Assembly (NCBI GenBank): GCA_030682375.1
Contig: JAUXOL010000016.1
Location: 454,577-518,576 of the forward strand
Direction of reading: 5' to 3'
DNA: 64,000 nt
Origin: Gallionella sp.
GTDB lineage: Bacteria; Pseudomonadota; Gammaproteobacteria; Burkholderiales; Gallionellaceae
Each line of letters starts with the position of its first letter. Position 1 is the first letter of the stretch. This document shows, piece after piece, positions 27,633 to 35,547 of the stretch. The notes below the pieces were generated by a model. The model was not told the origin of the DNA, searched no databases, and was given only the letters and a program-made list of their open reading frames with translations. The translations under genes and the position numbers were made by a program.

Positions 27633-28484
27633 CTACAAACCGAAGGACATATCTGCCGAACGATCGTCGCCCGATTCAGGGCCATACCCCGGCACGGCCA
27701 GCATCAACGACTGTTTCAGCGCGGCGATCTCCTGCCTGGCGGATGAGAGCTGGTCGCATAGCGAGGCATTGCAGGATTCGAGCATGGCGATGCGTTTCGT
27801 CTGCTGCCGGGTACGCTGCTCGACGTTTCGTTCAAGGCAATAGCGATGATCGACCAGTTCGGCCTCCATACGCTTCTTGTCGGAAATATCCAGCATGACG
27901 CCCTTGATGAACAACGGTACTCCCGCTTCGTCGCATACCACGGTGGCCTCGTCGTGGAACCAGCGCACCTTGCCGTGGTTGTCGTACAAGCGGTAATGGC
28001 AGTTGAAGTTTTCCGCAGCGTTGCAGCTGCGCCGCAACGCTTGGTCGAACCGGCCGAAATCCTCCTCATGCACCTGCTGCAGGCGCAGGTCTGGACGGTC
28101 GAGCAAGTCCTCCGGCGCAAAACCGAGGTTGCTTATCTGCGGGCTGACATAGATCAGGTGGCGGTTAGATCGGCACGAGGAGACATAGGAAATCGCCGAC
28201 GAATGTTCGATAGCCGGGATGTCGGCATAGGCGCCGAAATCGACTCGGGCCTGTTCGGCTCCGGCATCGTTGGAGCTTTGTAGCTCCAGCATGGAGGGTT
28301 CGTCTGCGCGACTCAGCAAGCCTATCGCACATCTTCCCACCGGCATGGACAATGACCGTCTGCTACGCCAGCCGCCGACATTTCCCGGAAATTCCTTCAC
28401 ACCCAGATTCCTGAGTGTCTGGCGCACAGCCAAGGCGGCTATTTGCGCCCCGCCGGCATGGTGCCCTTGCTTGTCGATAGTCAT
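27633..28484 (-). CDS. PAS domain protein with C-terminal coiled coil
   Basis: The 283-residue protein has an N-terminal region of unclear fold with several Arg and Ser residues. A PAS_3-type domain follows from about 90 to 215 (YVSPQISNLGFAPEDLLD, then YRLYDNHGKVRWFHDEA and GVMLDISDKKRMEAEL). A predicted coiled coil runs from about 215 to 265. There is no kinase, GGDEF or DNA-binding output, so it is likely a stand-alone sensor acting on a partner protein. The ATG follows AAGGAG. Confidence 0.75.
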   Translation of the reverse strand: MTIDKQGHHAGGAQIAALAVRQTLRNLGVKEFPGNVGGWRSRRSLSMPVGRCAIGLLSRADEPSMLELQSSNDAGAEQARVDFGAYADIPAIEHSSAISYVSSCRSNRHLIYVSPQISNLGFAPEDLLDRPDLRLQQVHEEDFGRFDQALRRSCNAAENFNCHYRLYDNHGKVRWFHDEATVVCDEAGVPLFIKGVMLDISDKKRMEAELVDHRYCLERNVEQRTRQQTKRIAMLESCNASLCDQLSSARQEIAALKQSLMLAVPGYGPESGDDRSADMSFGL

Positions 28485-28648
28485 CACTTTCGCTCCTTGA
28501 ACCGGTTCGTTGTTCGGGTATCGCTAAAGGCAATCGAGTCGATTACCGTGTAGCGAATTCTGCCCAAACAGCCTTACGGCAAGTATCGGTGAGTGACTAT
28601 TTCGAGGTCGTATTCCGTGAGAGGGTCGCTAGGGAAACGATGACGTTG

Positions 28649-29284
28649 TTAAGAGAAGAGTTTACCTTGCATCGCATAACGCACTAAATCAGCGACACTT
28701 TTCAAACCGAGCTTGGCGAGGATATGGGCCTTGTGGGTGCTGACGGTCTTGTCGCTGATGGACAATGCGTTGGCGATTTCCTTGATGCACTGCCCCTCGA
28801 CGATCAGGCGGAATATCTGCAGTTCGCGCTCCGACAACGTCAGTTCGACGTCGTCCGCATCCGCCGAAGACGAGGCGAAAGCAAGCCGTTCGGCCATTTC
28901 CGGATCAAGATACTTGCCGGTGGCGGCAACCTTGCGTATCGCCTCGGTCAGCGCCTGAGGCGTACAGTTCTTGGAGATAAAGCCGGAGGCTCCGGCTTTC
29001 ATTGCACGCAACACAGTCTTAGTGTCGTTTTGCATGCTGAGCACCAGGATGCGCAGATTCGGGTGGGCTCCCCTGACGCGGGCAACCAGTTCCACGCCCG
29101 AAATACCGGGCATGACGAGATCCAGCAATAACACGTCCACCTGCACCGAGCGCAACTTTTCCTGCAACTCCGCGCCAGAGCCGGCTTCAGCGACGACCCG
29201 TACATCAGGGGACATGGCCATGAATTGAACCAGGCCGGAACGAACCAGCTCGTGGTCATCGGTAATCATCAGACGTATAACCAC
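28649..29284 (-). CDS. NarL/FixJ-family (LuxR-type) response regulator
   Basis: The 211-residue protein has a receiver domain (acidic pair in ITDDHELVR, phosphoacceptor Asp in LLLDLVMPG, conserved Lys in FISKN). It also has a C-terminal LuxR helix-turn-helix (LTLSERELQIFRLIVEG...IKEIANALSISDKTVSTHKAHILAKL). The GTG start is chosen because GGGGGATGGA lies just before it. No histidine kinase is directly beside it; the multi-PAS kinase has its own partner. It is divergent from the sigma factor cassette. Confidence 0.93.
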   Translation of the reverse strand: MVIRLMITDDHELVRSGLVQFMAMSPDVRVVAEAGSGAELQEKLRSVQVDVLLLDLVMPGISGVELVARVRGAHPNLRILVLSMQNDTKTVLRAMKAGASGFISKNCTPQALTEAIRKVAATGKYLDPEMAERLAFASSSADADDVELTLSERELQIFRLIVEGQCIKEIANALSISDKTVSTHKAHILAKLGLKSVADLVRYAMQGKLFS

Positions 29285-29442
29285 TCCATCCCCCTGTCCT
29301 GATATGCAACCTTGCATGCGGAATGGGCTAATTTATACCCCATTCGAACCGGGATAGCTACAAGTCCATCTCCCTCGCAGCGATATTCCCGGCTGGAGCG
29401 GCTATTTGCTACCATTCATCCCGTCGATCAAGGAGTATCAAA

Positions 29443-30012
29443 CTGTCCACCCCCGCCGAACTATCCCAGTTTCTTGGCAATGCAGAGCGCCGCGCCTATA
29501 AACAGGCGCTGTTCGCCGTGCACAACGAGCATACCGCACTGGATATCGTTCAGGATGCGATGATCAAGCTCGCCGAGAAATACGGCGACAAACCGGCCAA
29601 CGAGTATCCTCAGCTGTTCCAGCGCATCCTGCAAAACACCATACGCGACCATTACCGCAGGCAGAAAGTCAGGAATACCTGGACTACGCTGTTCTCCTCG
29701 TTGATGCCGAAGAACGAGGACGATGAGTTCGACCCGCTGGAATCGCTGGCTGACGAGGACAATCCCAGTGCGCCGCCCCTGCCCGACGCAGCATTGCAAC
29801 AGAAACAGGTCATCGCCCGGATCGAACGCGCACTCGAACGACTACCGGCACGTCAACGCGAGGCGTTTCTGCTGCGTTACTGGGAAGGAATGGATATTGC
29901 CGAAACTGCCGCCGTCATGGGATGCACGGAGGGCAGCGTAAAGACCCACTGTTCGCGCGCGACGCATGCGCTGGCAGCGGCCCTCAAAAACACCGGAATG
30001 GAACTGCCATGA
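29443..30012 (+). CDS. ECF-like RNA polymerase sigma factor, apparent CTG start
   Basis: The 189-residue sigma factor has region 2 (HTALDIVQDAMIKLAEKYG, DHYRRQKVRNTW) and region 4 (LERLPARQREAFLLRYWEGM, then EGSVKTHCSRATHAL). Coding homology clearly extends upstream of the first GTG (29518), through STPAELSQFLGNAERRAYKQ. The only plausible start there is a CTG at 29443, placed seven bases after AGGAG. CTG initiation is rare, so the start is inference. The stop overlaps the ATG of a DUF3619 gene by 4 bases. This sigma/DUF3619/DUF3106 order is common in betaproteobacteria. Confidence 0.85.
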   Translation: MSTPAELSQFLGNAERRAYKQALFAVHNEHTALDIVQDAMIKLAEKYGDKPANEYPQLFQRILQNTIRDHYRRQKVRNTWTTLFSSLMPKNEDDEFDPLESLADEDNPSAPPLPDAALQQKQVIARIERALERLPARQREAFLLRYWEGMDIAETAAVMGCTEGSVKTHCSRATHALAAALKNTGMELP

Positions 30013-30383
30013 ATATCGAGTCCCGCTTACCTAATGACCCTCAGGATATCGCACCGGATCGGATCGCCGAGCTGCTTACGATTTCCGCCGAGCGACTGGA
30101 TACCAATACCGTGGAGGCCTTGCGCCGCGCCCGGCATAAAGCGCTCGACCGACAGACGGTGCACGCGCCGTCGTTCGTGCTCGACGGCTGGCACGGACTG
30201 CACTGGTCCATCCCCCACACGCCCCGTCAATGGGCTGCAGCGGCCCTGCTGCTCGCAGTGGTTGCCGCGAGCACGGGTTACTGGCAACATCTGCACAAAC
30301 ATGAAACGATGGCGCATCTGGATGTAGCCATCCTGACCGACGATATGCCCCTGGAAGTGTTTGTCGACCACAGAACCGAATGA
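30009..30383 (+). CDS. DUF3619 membrane protein, likely anti-sigma partner
   Basis: The 124-residue protein has a cytoplasmic N-terminal helical part (ERLDTNTVEALRRARHKAL) and one transmembrane helix near 76-93 (WAAAALLLAVVAASTGYW). A short acidic tail (LTDDMPLEVFVDH) follows and would be periplasmic. This layout, and overlap with the sigma gene before it and the DUF3106 gene after it, suggest a membrane anti-sigma role. That role is inferred from position, not from a recognised anti-sigma domain. Confidence 0.78.
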   Translation: MNIESRLPNDPQDIAPDRIAELLTISAERLDTNTVEALRRARHKALDRQTVHAPSFVLDGWHGLHWSIPHTPRQWAAAALLLAVVAASTGYWQHLHKHETMAHLDVAILTDDMPLEVFVDHRTE

Positions 30384-30760
30384 AGCCCGCTATCACTGCC
30401 CTTGCCGCCGCATTTGCGCTGCTCTGCATCATCAACATCTCGCCCGCGGTCGCTGCGCCGCAACCTTGGCACGCCCTCACGCCCGTACAGAAGGAAGCGC
30501 TGGCACCGATGGCTCAGCAATGGGCCGGGCTGCCTCAGGAACAGCAACGCAACCTGCTCGTCGTCGCCAAACACTATCCCGATTTGAGTCCGGAGGAGAA
30601 GCAACGATTCCTGAGCCGCCTTGGCGCCTGGAGCAAACTCACGCCGGAACAGCGCCAGGCTGCGCGCGAGAAATACCGCGCATTCAGCCAGGTTCCGGAA
30701 GACAAGCAGGAAGAGGTAAGACAGATCGTCAGGGAAGAACAGGCGAAGAAAACGCCCTAG
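30380..30760 (+). CDS. DUF3106 exported protein
   Basis: The 126-residue protein has a signal peptide (cleavage near AVA-APQPW, residues 24-26). Tandem helical motifs follow, of the form LTPxQKEALxPMAxxWxxLPxEQQ and LTPEQRQAAREKYRAF, resembling CpxP/Spy-like LTxxQ repeats. It is probably periplasmic. It overlaps the DUF3619 gene by 4 bases. It could sense envelope or metal conditions for the sigma factor (inference). Confidence 0.8.
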   Translation: MKPAITALAAAFALLCIINISPAVAAPQPWHALTPVQKEALAPMAQQWAGLPQEQQRNLLVVAKHYPDLSPEEKQRFLSRLGAWSKLTPEQRQAAREKYRAFSQVPEDKQEEVRQIVREEQAKKTP

Positions 30761-30788
30761 CCGCCAGCTGCGGCGAATCGGTGCAACC

Positions 30789-31862
30789 CTAGCGCCGCTC
30801 GGTCCACCACAGCATCGCCATCCCCAGCAGCAGGAACAGCCCGGTCATCGCCGTGGCGCTGAACAACGGCTGCCAGTTGTTCAGCGCGCCCAGGCTGGCG
30901 AACAACCGTCCGACGAAGTGGAACACCAGTCCCAGTGCGATGCCCATGAACACCATCGCGCTGATACCGCCGGAGCGCTTATGGTATGAGGCGAACGGCA
31001 GCGCCAGGATCATCATCACCAGCAGCGCGAACGGATAGACCAGCTTGTTCCACATCGCGATCTCGTAACGCGCGCTCTGTTGCCGGTTTTCCTTCAGGTG
31101 AGCGGTGTACTGGTACAGATCGGAGGCTGACATCTGCTCCGGCACCACCAGCAGCACGCTCAATATCCCCGGATTCAGCGCAGACGCCCATTCCTGCGAG
31201 TCCATCGCGTGAATGCTGATGCCATGCTTGTCGAAACGGGTCTCGCGCACCTCTTCGAGACGCCAGTGTCCCCGCTCGACGAAGTTCGCCCGGCTGGCAT
31301 GGGTGATGGCCTGCAAATGAGAGGTTTCGTCGAAACGATAGATGTCGATATTCAGCAGGCTGGTGTCCGGCATCACGTTCTTCACGTTCACGAAACTGCG
31401 CTCGTCCTTCACCCACACGCCGGAACGGAATTCTTTGAGCGCGACTTGAGCGTTCTGCGCCTTCAGGCGAAGTTGCTGCGCCAGCCGCTCGCTGGGGGGC
31501 GCCACGAATTCGCTGAATGCGAAACTCAGAGCCACCAGCGGCAATGCGATCTTGAACAACGCAGCCAGCATCTGCCACATCGATGCACCCGAAGCGCGAT
31601 AGATGGTCAGCTCGGAGCTGGCTGCCATCTGCACCAGCGCGAATATCGTGCCCACCAGCACCGCCACCGGAAACAGCTCGTAGATATGACCGGGAATGGT
31701 CAGCACCACGAACAGCAACACGTAGCCTATGTGATACTGACCCTGCATCACGTTCAGTTCATGGATCAAGTCGAGAAAGGCGAACAGCGCGATCAGCGCG
31801 CCGAACACCAGCGCGATGCTGAGATATATCTCGCGGCCGAGATAACGGGTCAGCAGATTCAT
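30789..31862 (-). CDS. lptG: LPS export ABC transporter permease LptG
   Basis: LptG is one of the two membrane subunits of the LptB2FG complex that extracts lipopolysaccharide from the inner membrane and drives it along the Lpt bridge. The 357-residue protein has three helices, a periplasmic beta-jellyroll (about 130-260) and three more helices, as usual. It overlaps lptF by 4 bases (ATGA), so the two are translationally coupled. Confidence 0.96.
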   Translation of the reverse strand: MNLLTRYLGREIYLSIALVFGALIALFAFLDLIHELNVMQGQYHIGYVLLFVVLTIPGHIYELFPVAVLVGTIFALVQMAASSELTIYRASGASMWQMLAALFKIALPLVALSFAFSEFVAPPSERLAQQLRLKAQNAQVALKEFRSGVWVKDERSFVNVKNVMPDTSLLNIDIYRFDETSHLQAITHASRANFVERGHWRLEEVRETRFDKHGISIHAMDSQEWASALNPGILSVLLVVPEQMSASDLYQYTAHLKENRQQSARYEIAMWNKLVYPFALLVMMILALPFASYHKRSGGISAMVFMGIALGLVFHFVGRLFASLGALNNWQPLFSATAMTGLFLLLGMAMLWWTERR

Positions 31863-33019
31863 GCGGCCCCCTCCGGCTGAGCGCGCCCTTTATCCAGCAG
31901 CCTGCGCCAAGAGAACAGCATCATCCGGCGCTGGAACATCAGCACCGTCACCAGCAGCATCAGAGCATGTATGCCCCACAGCCCGAGGCTCGGAGACAGC
32001 TTGCCCTGAGCGACCCAGGCATTGCTGACGCTGATCAGGTTGCTATAGAACATGTACAGCACGATCGCCAGCACCAGATTGAGCGAACGGCCGGCGCGCG
32101 GATTGACGTAACTCAGCGGGATCGCCAGCAACGCCAGGATAGCCGCGCTGATCGGCAGGCCGACCCGCCAGTCCAGTTCTGCATGGCTCAGCAGACTGCG
32201 CTCCCGCAACAGTTCCGGCGTGGACATCGTGCGCACCCAGGGCTGGGCTAGTTTCGGCGGGACGTTATCGATGCGGATCGAATGGCGTTCGAACTCGACG
32301 ATGTTGTAGTCGCGCTGGCCCGGCGTGCCTTCGTAGCGCGTGCCGTTGAGCAGCACCAGGAAACGGTCGCCGTTCGGTAGCGTCTCCTGCAAGCCTTCCC
32401 GCGCGACCATCGTGCCCAGCTTGCCGTTCTGTATCGACTGCACGAAGATGTTGCCGACCCGGTTGGAACCCAGGTTCACGTTCTCGACGAAGTACACCCG
32501 GTCGGCCTGTTTGGATTCACGAAATGTGCCGGGAATCGCAGCCGCCACATCGTCGCGGCTCTCCAGCTTGCGCTTGAACTCCTCGGCCCGCTGCAGCGAC
32601 CATGGCGAAAGCACCAGGCTGAACAGCGCGATCAGGCCGACCACCGGCAGCGCATACCACATCACCGGGCGTATCCAGCGCATCAAGCCGATGCCACAGC
32701 CATGCCACACCACCATCTCGCTGTCGCGGTAGCTGCGCGACAGCGTCAGCAGGATGGAGATAAAAAGACTGATCGAAAGCAGCACCGCCAGGTAATTCAT
32801 CGCCGCAAAACCGAGCAGCGCCAATACCCCTTCCACCGCGATGCGTCCGCTGACCGCATCGCCCAGCAGCCGGATCAGCTGGCTGACTACCACGATGCCG
32901 AGCAGCACCGCGAACACCAGCAGACCGTTGCTGGTGAGTTCGCCGACCAGCGCGCGGTGGAATAACCCGAAGTGCGGCGGCTTTGACTTTGTGCGTCTAG
33001 TGTGCGGATAATCCGGCAT
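31859..33019 (-). CDS. lptF: LPS export ABC transporter permease LptF
   Basis: LptF pairs with LptG in LPS extraction. The 386-residue protein shows the same layout of three helices, beta-jellyroll and three helices. Homologues normally begin near LFHRALVGEL, which is residue 19 here. At that point the codon is TTA, so the nearest usable start is the ATG 18 codons upstream, which has no clear ribosome site. The divergent pepA starts only 35 bases away. Product is secure; the start is not. Confidence 0.92.
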   Translation of the reverse strand: MPDYPHTRRTKSKPPHFGLFHRALVGELTSNGLLVFAVLLGIVVVSQLIRLLGDAVSGRIAVEGVLALLGFAAMNYLAVLLSISLFISILLTLSRSYRDSEMVVWHGCGIGLMRWIRPVMWYALPVVGLIALFSLVLSPWSLQRAEEFKRKLESRDDVAAAIPGTFRESKQADRVYFVENVNLGSNRVGNIFVQSIQNGKLGTMVAREGLQETLPNGDRFLVLLNGTRYEGTPGQRDYNIVEFERHSIRIDNVPPKLAQPWVRTMSTPELLRERSLLSHAELDWRVGLPISAAILALLAIPLSYVNPRAGRSLNLVLAIVLYMFYSNLISVSNAWVAQGKLSPSLGLWGIHALMLLVTVLMFQRRMMLFSWRRLLDKGRAQPEGAA

Positions 33020-33054
33020 CGAGAAGTAGATTCGAACATCTGAAGGAGAGACGC

Positions 33055-34542
33055 GTGGAATTTAGCATAAAACAGGGTAGCCCGGAAAAACTGAAGAGCG
33101 GCACCGTCGTCGTCGGCGTATACGAAGGCGGCAAGCTTTCGGCTCCGGCCCAGACGCTGGACAAGGCAGCCGAACATCGCCTGAGCGACGTGATCGCCAA
33201 CGGCGACATGAACGGCAAGGCTGGCAGCACGCTGATGCTGCACCAAGTTCCCGGCATCGCCGCGGAGCGCGTGTTGCTGATCGGTCTGGGCAAAGCCGCC
33301 GACCTTGCCGCCAAGCCTTATCTGGATGCATTGCGCGCCGCCTTCGCCGTGCTGCAAAAGACCTCGGGTAAAGATGCCGCACTGTTCCTCACCGACCTCG
33401 CCGTCAAGGACCGCGACGCCAGTTGGAAGATCAAACAGGCCGTGCTGCTCGCCGCCGAGTCCGGCTTTCGCTGCGACCAGCTGAAGAGCAAACCGGCCGA
33501 TGCGTCGGCATTGCGCAAGATCGTGCTGGGCTGCGCCGACAAACCGGATGCCGCGGTACAACGGGCACTGGCCCAAGCCGAAGCGATCACGCACGGCATG
33601 AATCTGACCAAGGAACTGGGCAACCTGCCCGGCAATATCTGCACGCCGAGCTTCCTCGCCGCCAAGGCATTGGCGCTGGGCAAGGCATACAAGAGCATCA
33701 AAACCACCGTGCTGGAAGAAAAGGATATGCAGAAGCTGGGCATGGGTTCTTTCCTGTCCGTCACACGCGGCAGCGATCATCCGGCCAAGCTCATCACGCT
33801 GGAATATTCCGGCGGCGACAAGAAGCAGAAACCCGTCGTGCTGGTCGGCAAGGGCATCACCTTCGACACCGGCGGCATCTCGCTGAAACCGGGCGGCGAC
33901 ATGGACGAGATGAAATACGACATGAGCGGCGCGGGCAGCGTGCTCGGCACGATGCAGGCCATCGCCGAAATGGGCCTGAAGCTGAACGTGGTCGGCGTGA
34001 TCCCGACCTGCGAGAACATGCCTTCCGGCAAGGCCACCAAGCCCGGCGATATCGTCACCTCGATGTCCGGCCAGACCATAGAAATCCTGAACACCGACGC
34101 CGAAGGCCGTCTGATCCTGTGCGATGCGCTGACCTACTCGGCGAAGTTCAACCCGGACACCGTGATCGATATCGCCACACTCACCGGCGCTTGCGTGATC
34201 GCTCTGGGCAACGTCGTCAGCGGCATGTTCGCCAACGACGACAAACTCGCCGCCGAACTCGTCGCGGCGGGAGATCAGTCGCACGACCGCGTGTGGCAAC
34301 TGCCTCTGTGGGACGACTACCAGCCGCTGCTGGACAGCAACTTCGCCGACATGGCGAACATCGGCGGACGTGCCGGCGGCACCATCACCGCAGCCTGCTT
34401 TCTGGCGCGCTTCACCAAGGACTACCGCTGGGCGCACCTGGACATCGCGGGCACCGCCAACAAGTCCGGCAAGGACAAAGGCGCGACCGGTCGTCCGGTG
34501 CCGCTGCTGACGCAGTACCTGATCAACCGCACTGCCAAATAA
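33055..34542 (+). CDS. pepA: Leucyl aminopeptidase
   Basis: This is a hexameric, two-metal M17 aminopeptidase that trims N-terminal residues in the cytoplasm; E. coli PepA also binds DNA at cer sites and carAB. The 495-residue protein has the signature NTDAEGRLIL and the GKGITFDTGGISLKPG metal and Lys block. The start is GTG, with GAAGGAGA eight bases before it. It is divergent from lptF/lptG and followed by holC-valS, a standard arrangement. Confidence 0.96.
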   Translation: MEFSIKQGSPEKLKSGTVVVGVYEGGKLSAPAQTLDKAAEHRLSDVIANGDMNGKAGSTLMLHQVPGIAAERVLLIGLGKAADLAAKPYLDALRAAFAVLQKTSGKDAALFLTDLAVKDRDASWKIKQAVLLAAESGFRCDQLKSKPADASALRKIVLGCADKPDAAVQRALAQAEAITHGMNLTKELGNLPGNICTPSFLAAKALALGKAYKSIKTTVLEEKDMQKLGMGSFLSVTRGSDHPAKLITLEYSGGDKKQKPVVLVGKGITFDTGGISLKPGGDMDEMKYDMSGAGSVLGTMQAIAEMGLKLNVVGVIPTCENMPSGKATKPGDIVTSMSGQTIEILNTDAEGRLILCDALTYSAKFNPDTVIDIATLTGACVIALGNVVSGMFANDDKLAAELVAAGDQSHDRVWQLPLWDDYQPLLDSNFADMANIGGRAGGTITAACFLARFTKDYRWAHLDIAGTANKSGKDKGATGRPVPLLTQYLINRTAK

Positions 34543-34561
34543 TCGGCTTCGATGTCAGACG

Positions 34562-34694
34562 CCCTTGAAAATCGTTACGAGCAAGTCCAAGTGCAAGGAG
34601 CCGCGCAGTGAAAGACGAGACATACCATACAGGTAGGCGAGGATTGAACGAGCACGCGACGCTGCAATTGGACTGCGCAGTAGATTTGCGAGGG
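34562..34694. repeat. Inverted-repeat (MITE-like) element between pepA and holC
   Basis: The left arm (34562-34596, starting CCCTTGAAAATC) and the right arm (34662-34694, ending GATTTGCGAGGG) are imperfect inverted copies. Shared blocks are CCCT.G.AAATC, TAC.G and GTCCAA.TGCA. The core of about 65 bases has no open frame of note. The GAGGG at the right end acts as the probable ribosome site of holC. Confidence 0.6.
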
Positions 34695-34699
34695 TGGCT

Positions 34700-35125
34700 G
34701 TGACCAAGGTCGATTTCTACACTGGTAGCGAAGACAAGCTGCGCACCGCTTGCCAGCTGAGCCACAAGGCGATGCAGAACGGCGTGCGCGTCGTGCTCAG
34801 CGCACCGGACGAGGCGAGCACCGAGGCGCTGGACAAGCTGCTGTGGCAGTATCCGGCCACAGGCTTCGTCCCGCATTCCCGTAGCGATGCCGAGGATGCC
34901 GCACAGATGCCGGTGGTGCTTGGCAGCGACAAGTTCCCGCACCACGATCTGCTGATCAGTCTGCATCACGAATGCGTGCCGTTCTTCAGCCGCTTCGAGC
35001 GCGTCATCGAGATCGTCGGCACCGACGCCGAAGACAGTCGCCTTGGGCGCGAACGTTACAAGTTCTACAAGGATCGCGGCTACGAGCTGCGCCACTTCGA
35101 CCTATCCGGAGCGCAAGGTACATGA
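34700..35125 (+). CDS. holC: DNA polymerase III chi subunit
   Basis: Chi belongs to the clamp-loader complex and links it to SSB through psi. The 141-residue protein has the typical opening KVDFYTGSEDKL and the late ERYKFYKDRGYELRHFDL. I chose the GTG six bases after GAGGG; an in-frame GTG two codons earlier overlaps that site. It overlaps the next small gene by 4 bases and lies upstream of valS, as in many proteobacteria. Confidence 0.92.
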   Translation: MTKVDFYTGSEDKLRTACQLSHKAMQNGVRVVLSAPDEASTEALDKLLWQYPATGFVPHSRSDAEDAAQMPVVLGSDKFPHHDLLISLHHECVPFFSRFERVIEIVGTDAEDSRLGRERYKFYKDRGYELRHFDLSGAQGT

Positions 35126-35433
35126 GCCCCGATCCGACCGACTTGCCGGTGTTGACCCAGGTGGTCGGCGCGCCCGCACCGGAAGACCTGCCGACGCTGA
35201 CCGAGGTCGTCGCCCCGCCGCCTCCCGCCGCACATACGCTCAGCGAAGAAGAGATGCGGCAATTGCTGCGGCTGCTCGAATCGCGCCTCGAGGCCGTGTT
35301 CACGCAAAAACTCAGCCTGCACCTCGAAAAACTGCAACGCCTGGCCGTCAAACAGGCCGTCAACGAATTCCGTGCCGCGCTACCGGAAGTGCTGCGCGAG
35401 ATACTGAACACCCCGCCCCAATCTCGTCCGTAA
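35122..35433 (+). CDS. Conserved small protein between holC and valS
   Basis: The 103-residue protein has a Pro/Thr/Val-rich N-terminal half with a repeated pattern (DLPVLTQVV...DLPTLTEVV). Its helical C-terminal half is likely to form a coiled coil (EEMRQLLRLLESRLEAVF to EVLREIL). I recognise it only as a holC-linked hypothetical. The 4-base overlap with holC suggests coupled translation. Confidence 0.75.
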   Translation: MSPDPTDLPVLTQVVGAPAPEDLPTLTEVVAPPPPAAHTLSEEEMRQLLRLLESRLEAVFTQKLSLHLEKLQRLAVKQAVNEFRAALPEVLREILNTPPQSRP

Positions 35434-35496
35434 TCTCCCGCCCCTAATTCCGCACCCCGCACTCACGGCGCACGGGATTCCGCTCCTCCGCTTTGC

Positions 35497-35502
35497 TATA
35501 AT
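35497..35502 (+). promoter_or_regulatory. Possible -10 element of valS
   Basis: A perfect TATAAT lies 45 bases before the valS ATG. The -35 region 17 bases upstream is weak, so this is a tentative call. Confidence 0.4.
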
Positions 35503-35547
35503 CGCGCCCCTCTACAGCCGCCCGGCTGATCTACATGCCTCACGAAT

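Noticed and set aside
32887..34437. Open frame across pepA on the opposite strand that runs into lptF
   Set aside because: It is antisense to pepA and merges out of frame with lptF. No domain matches.
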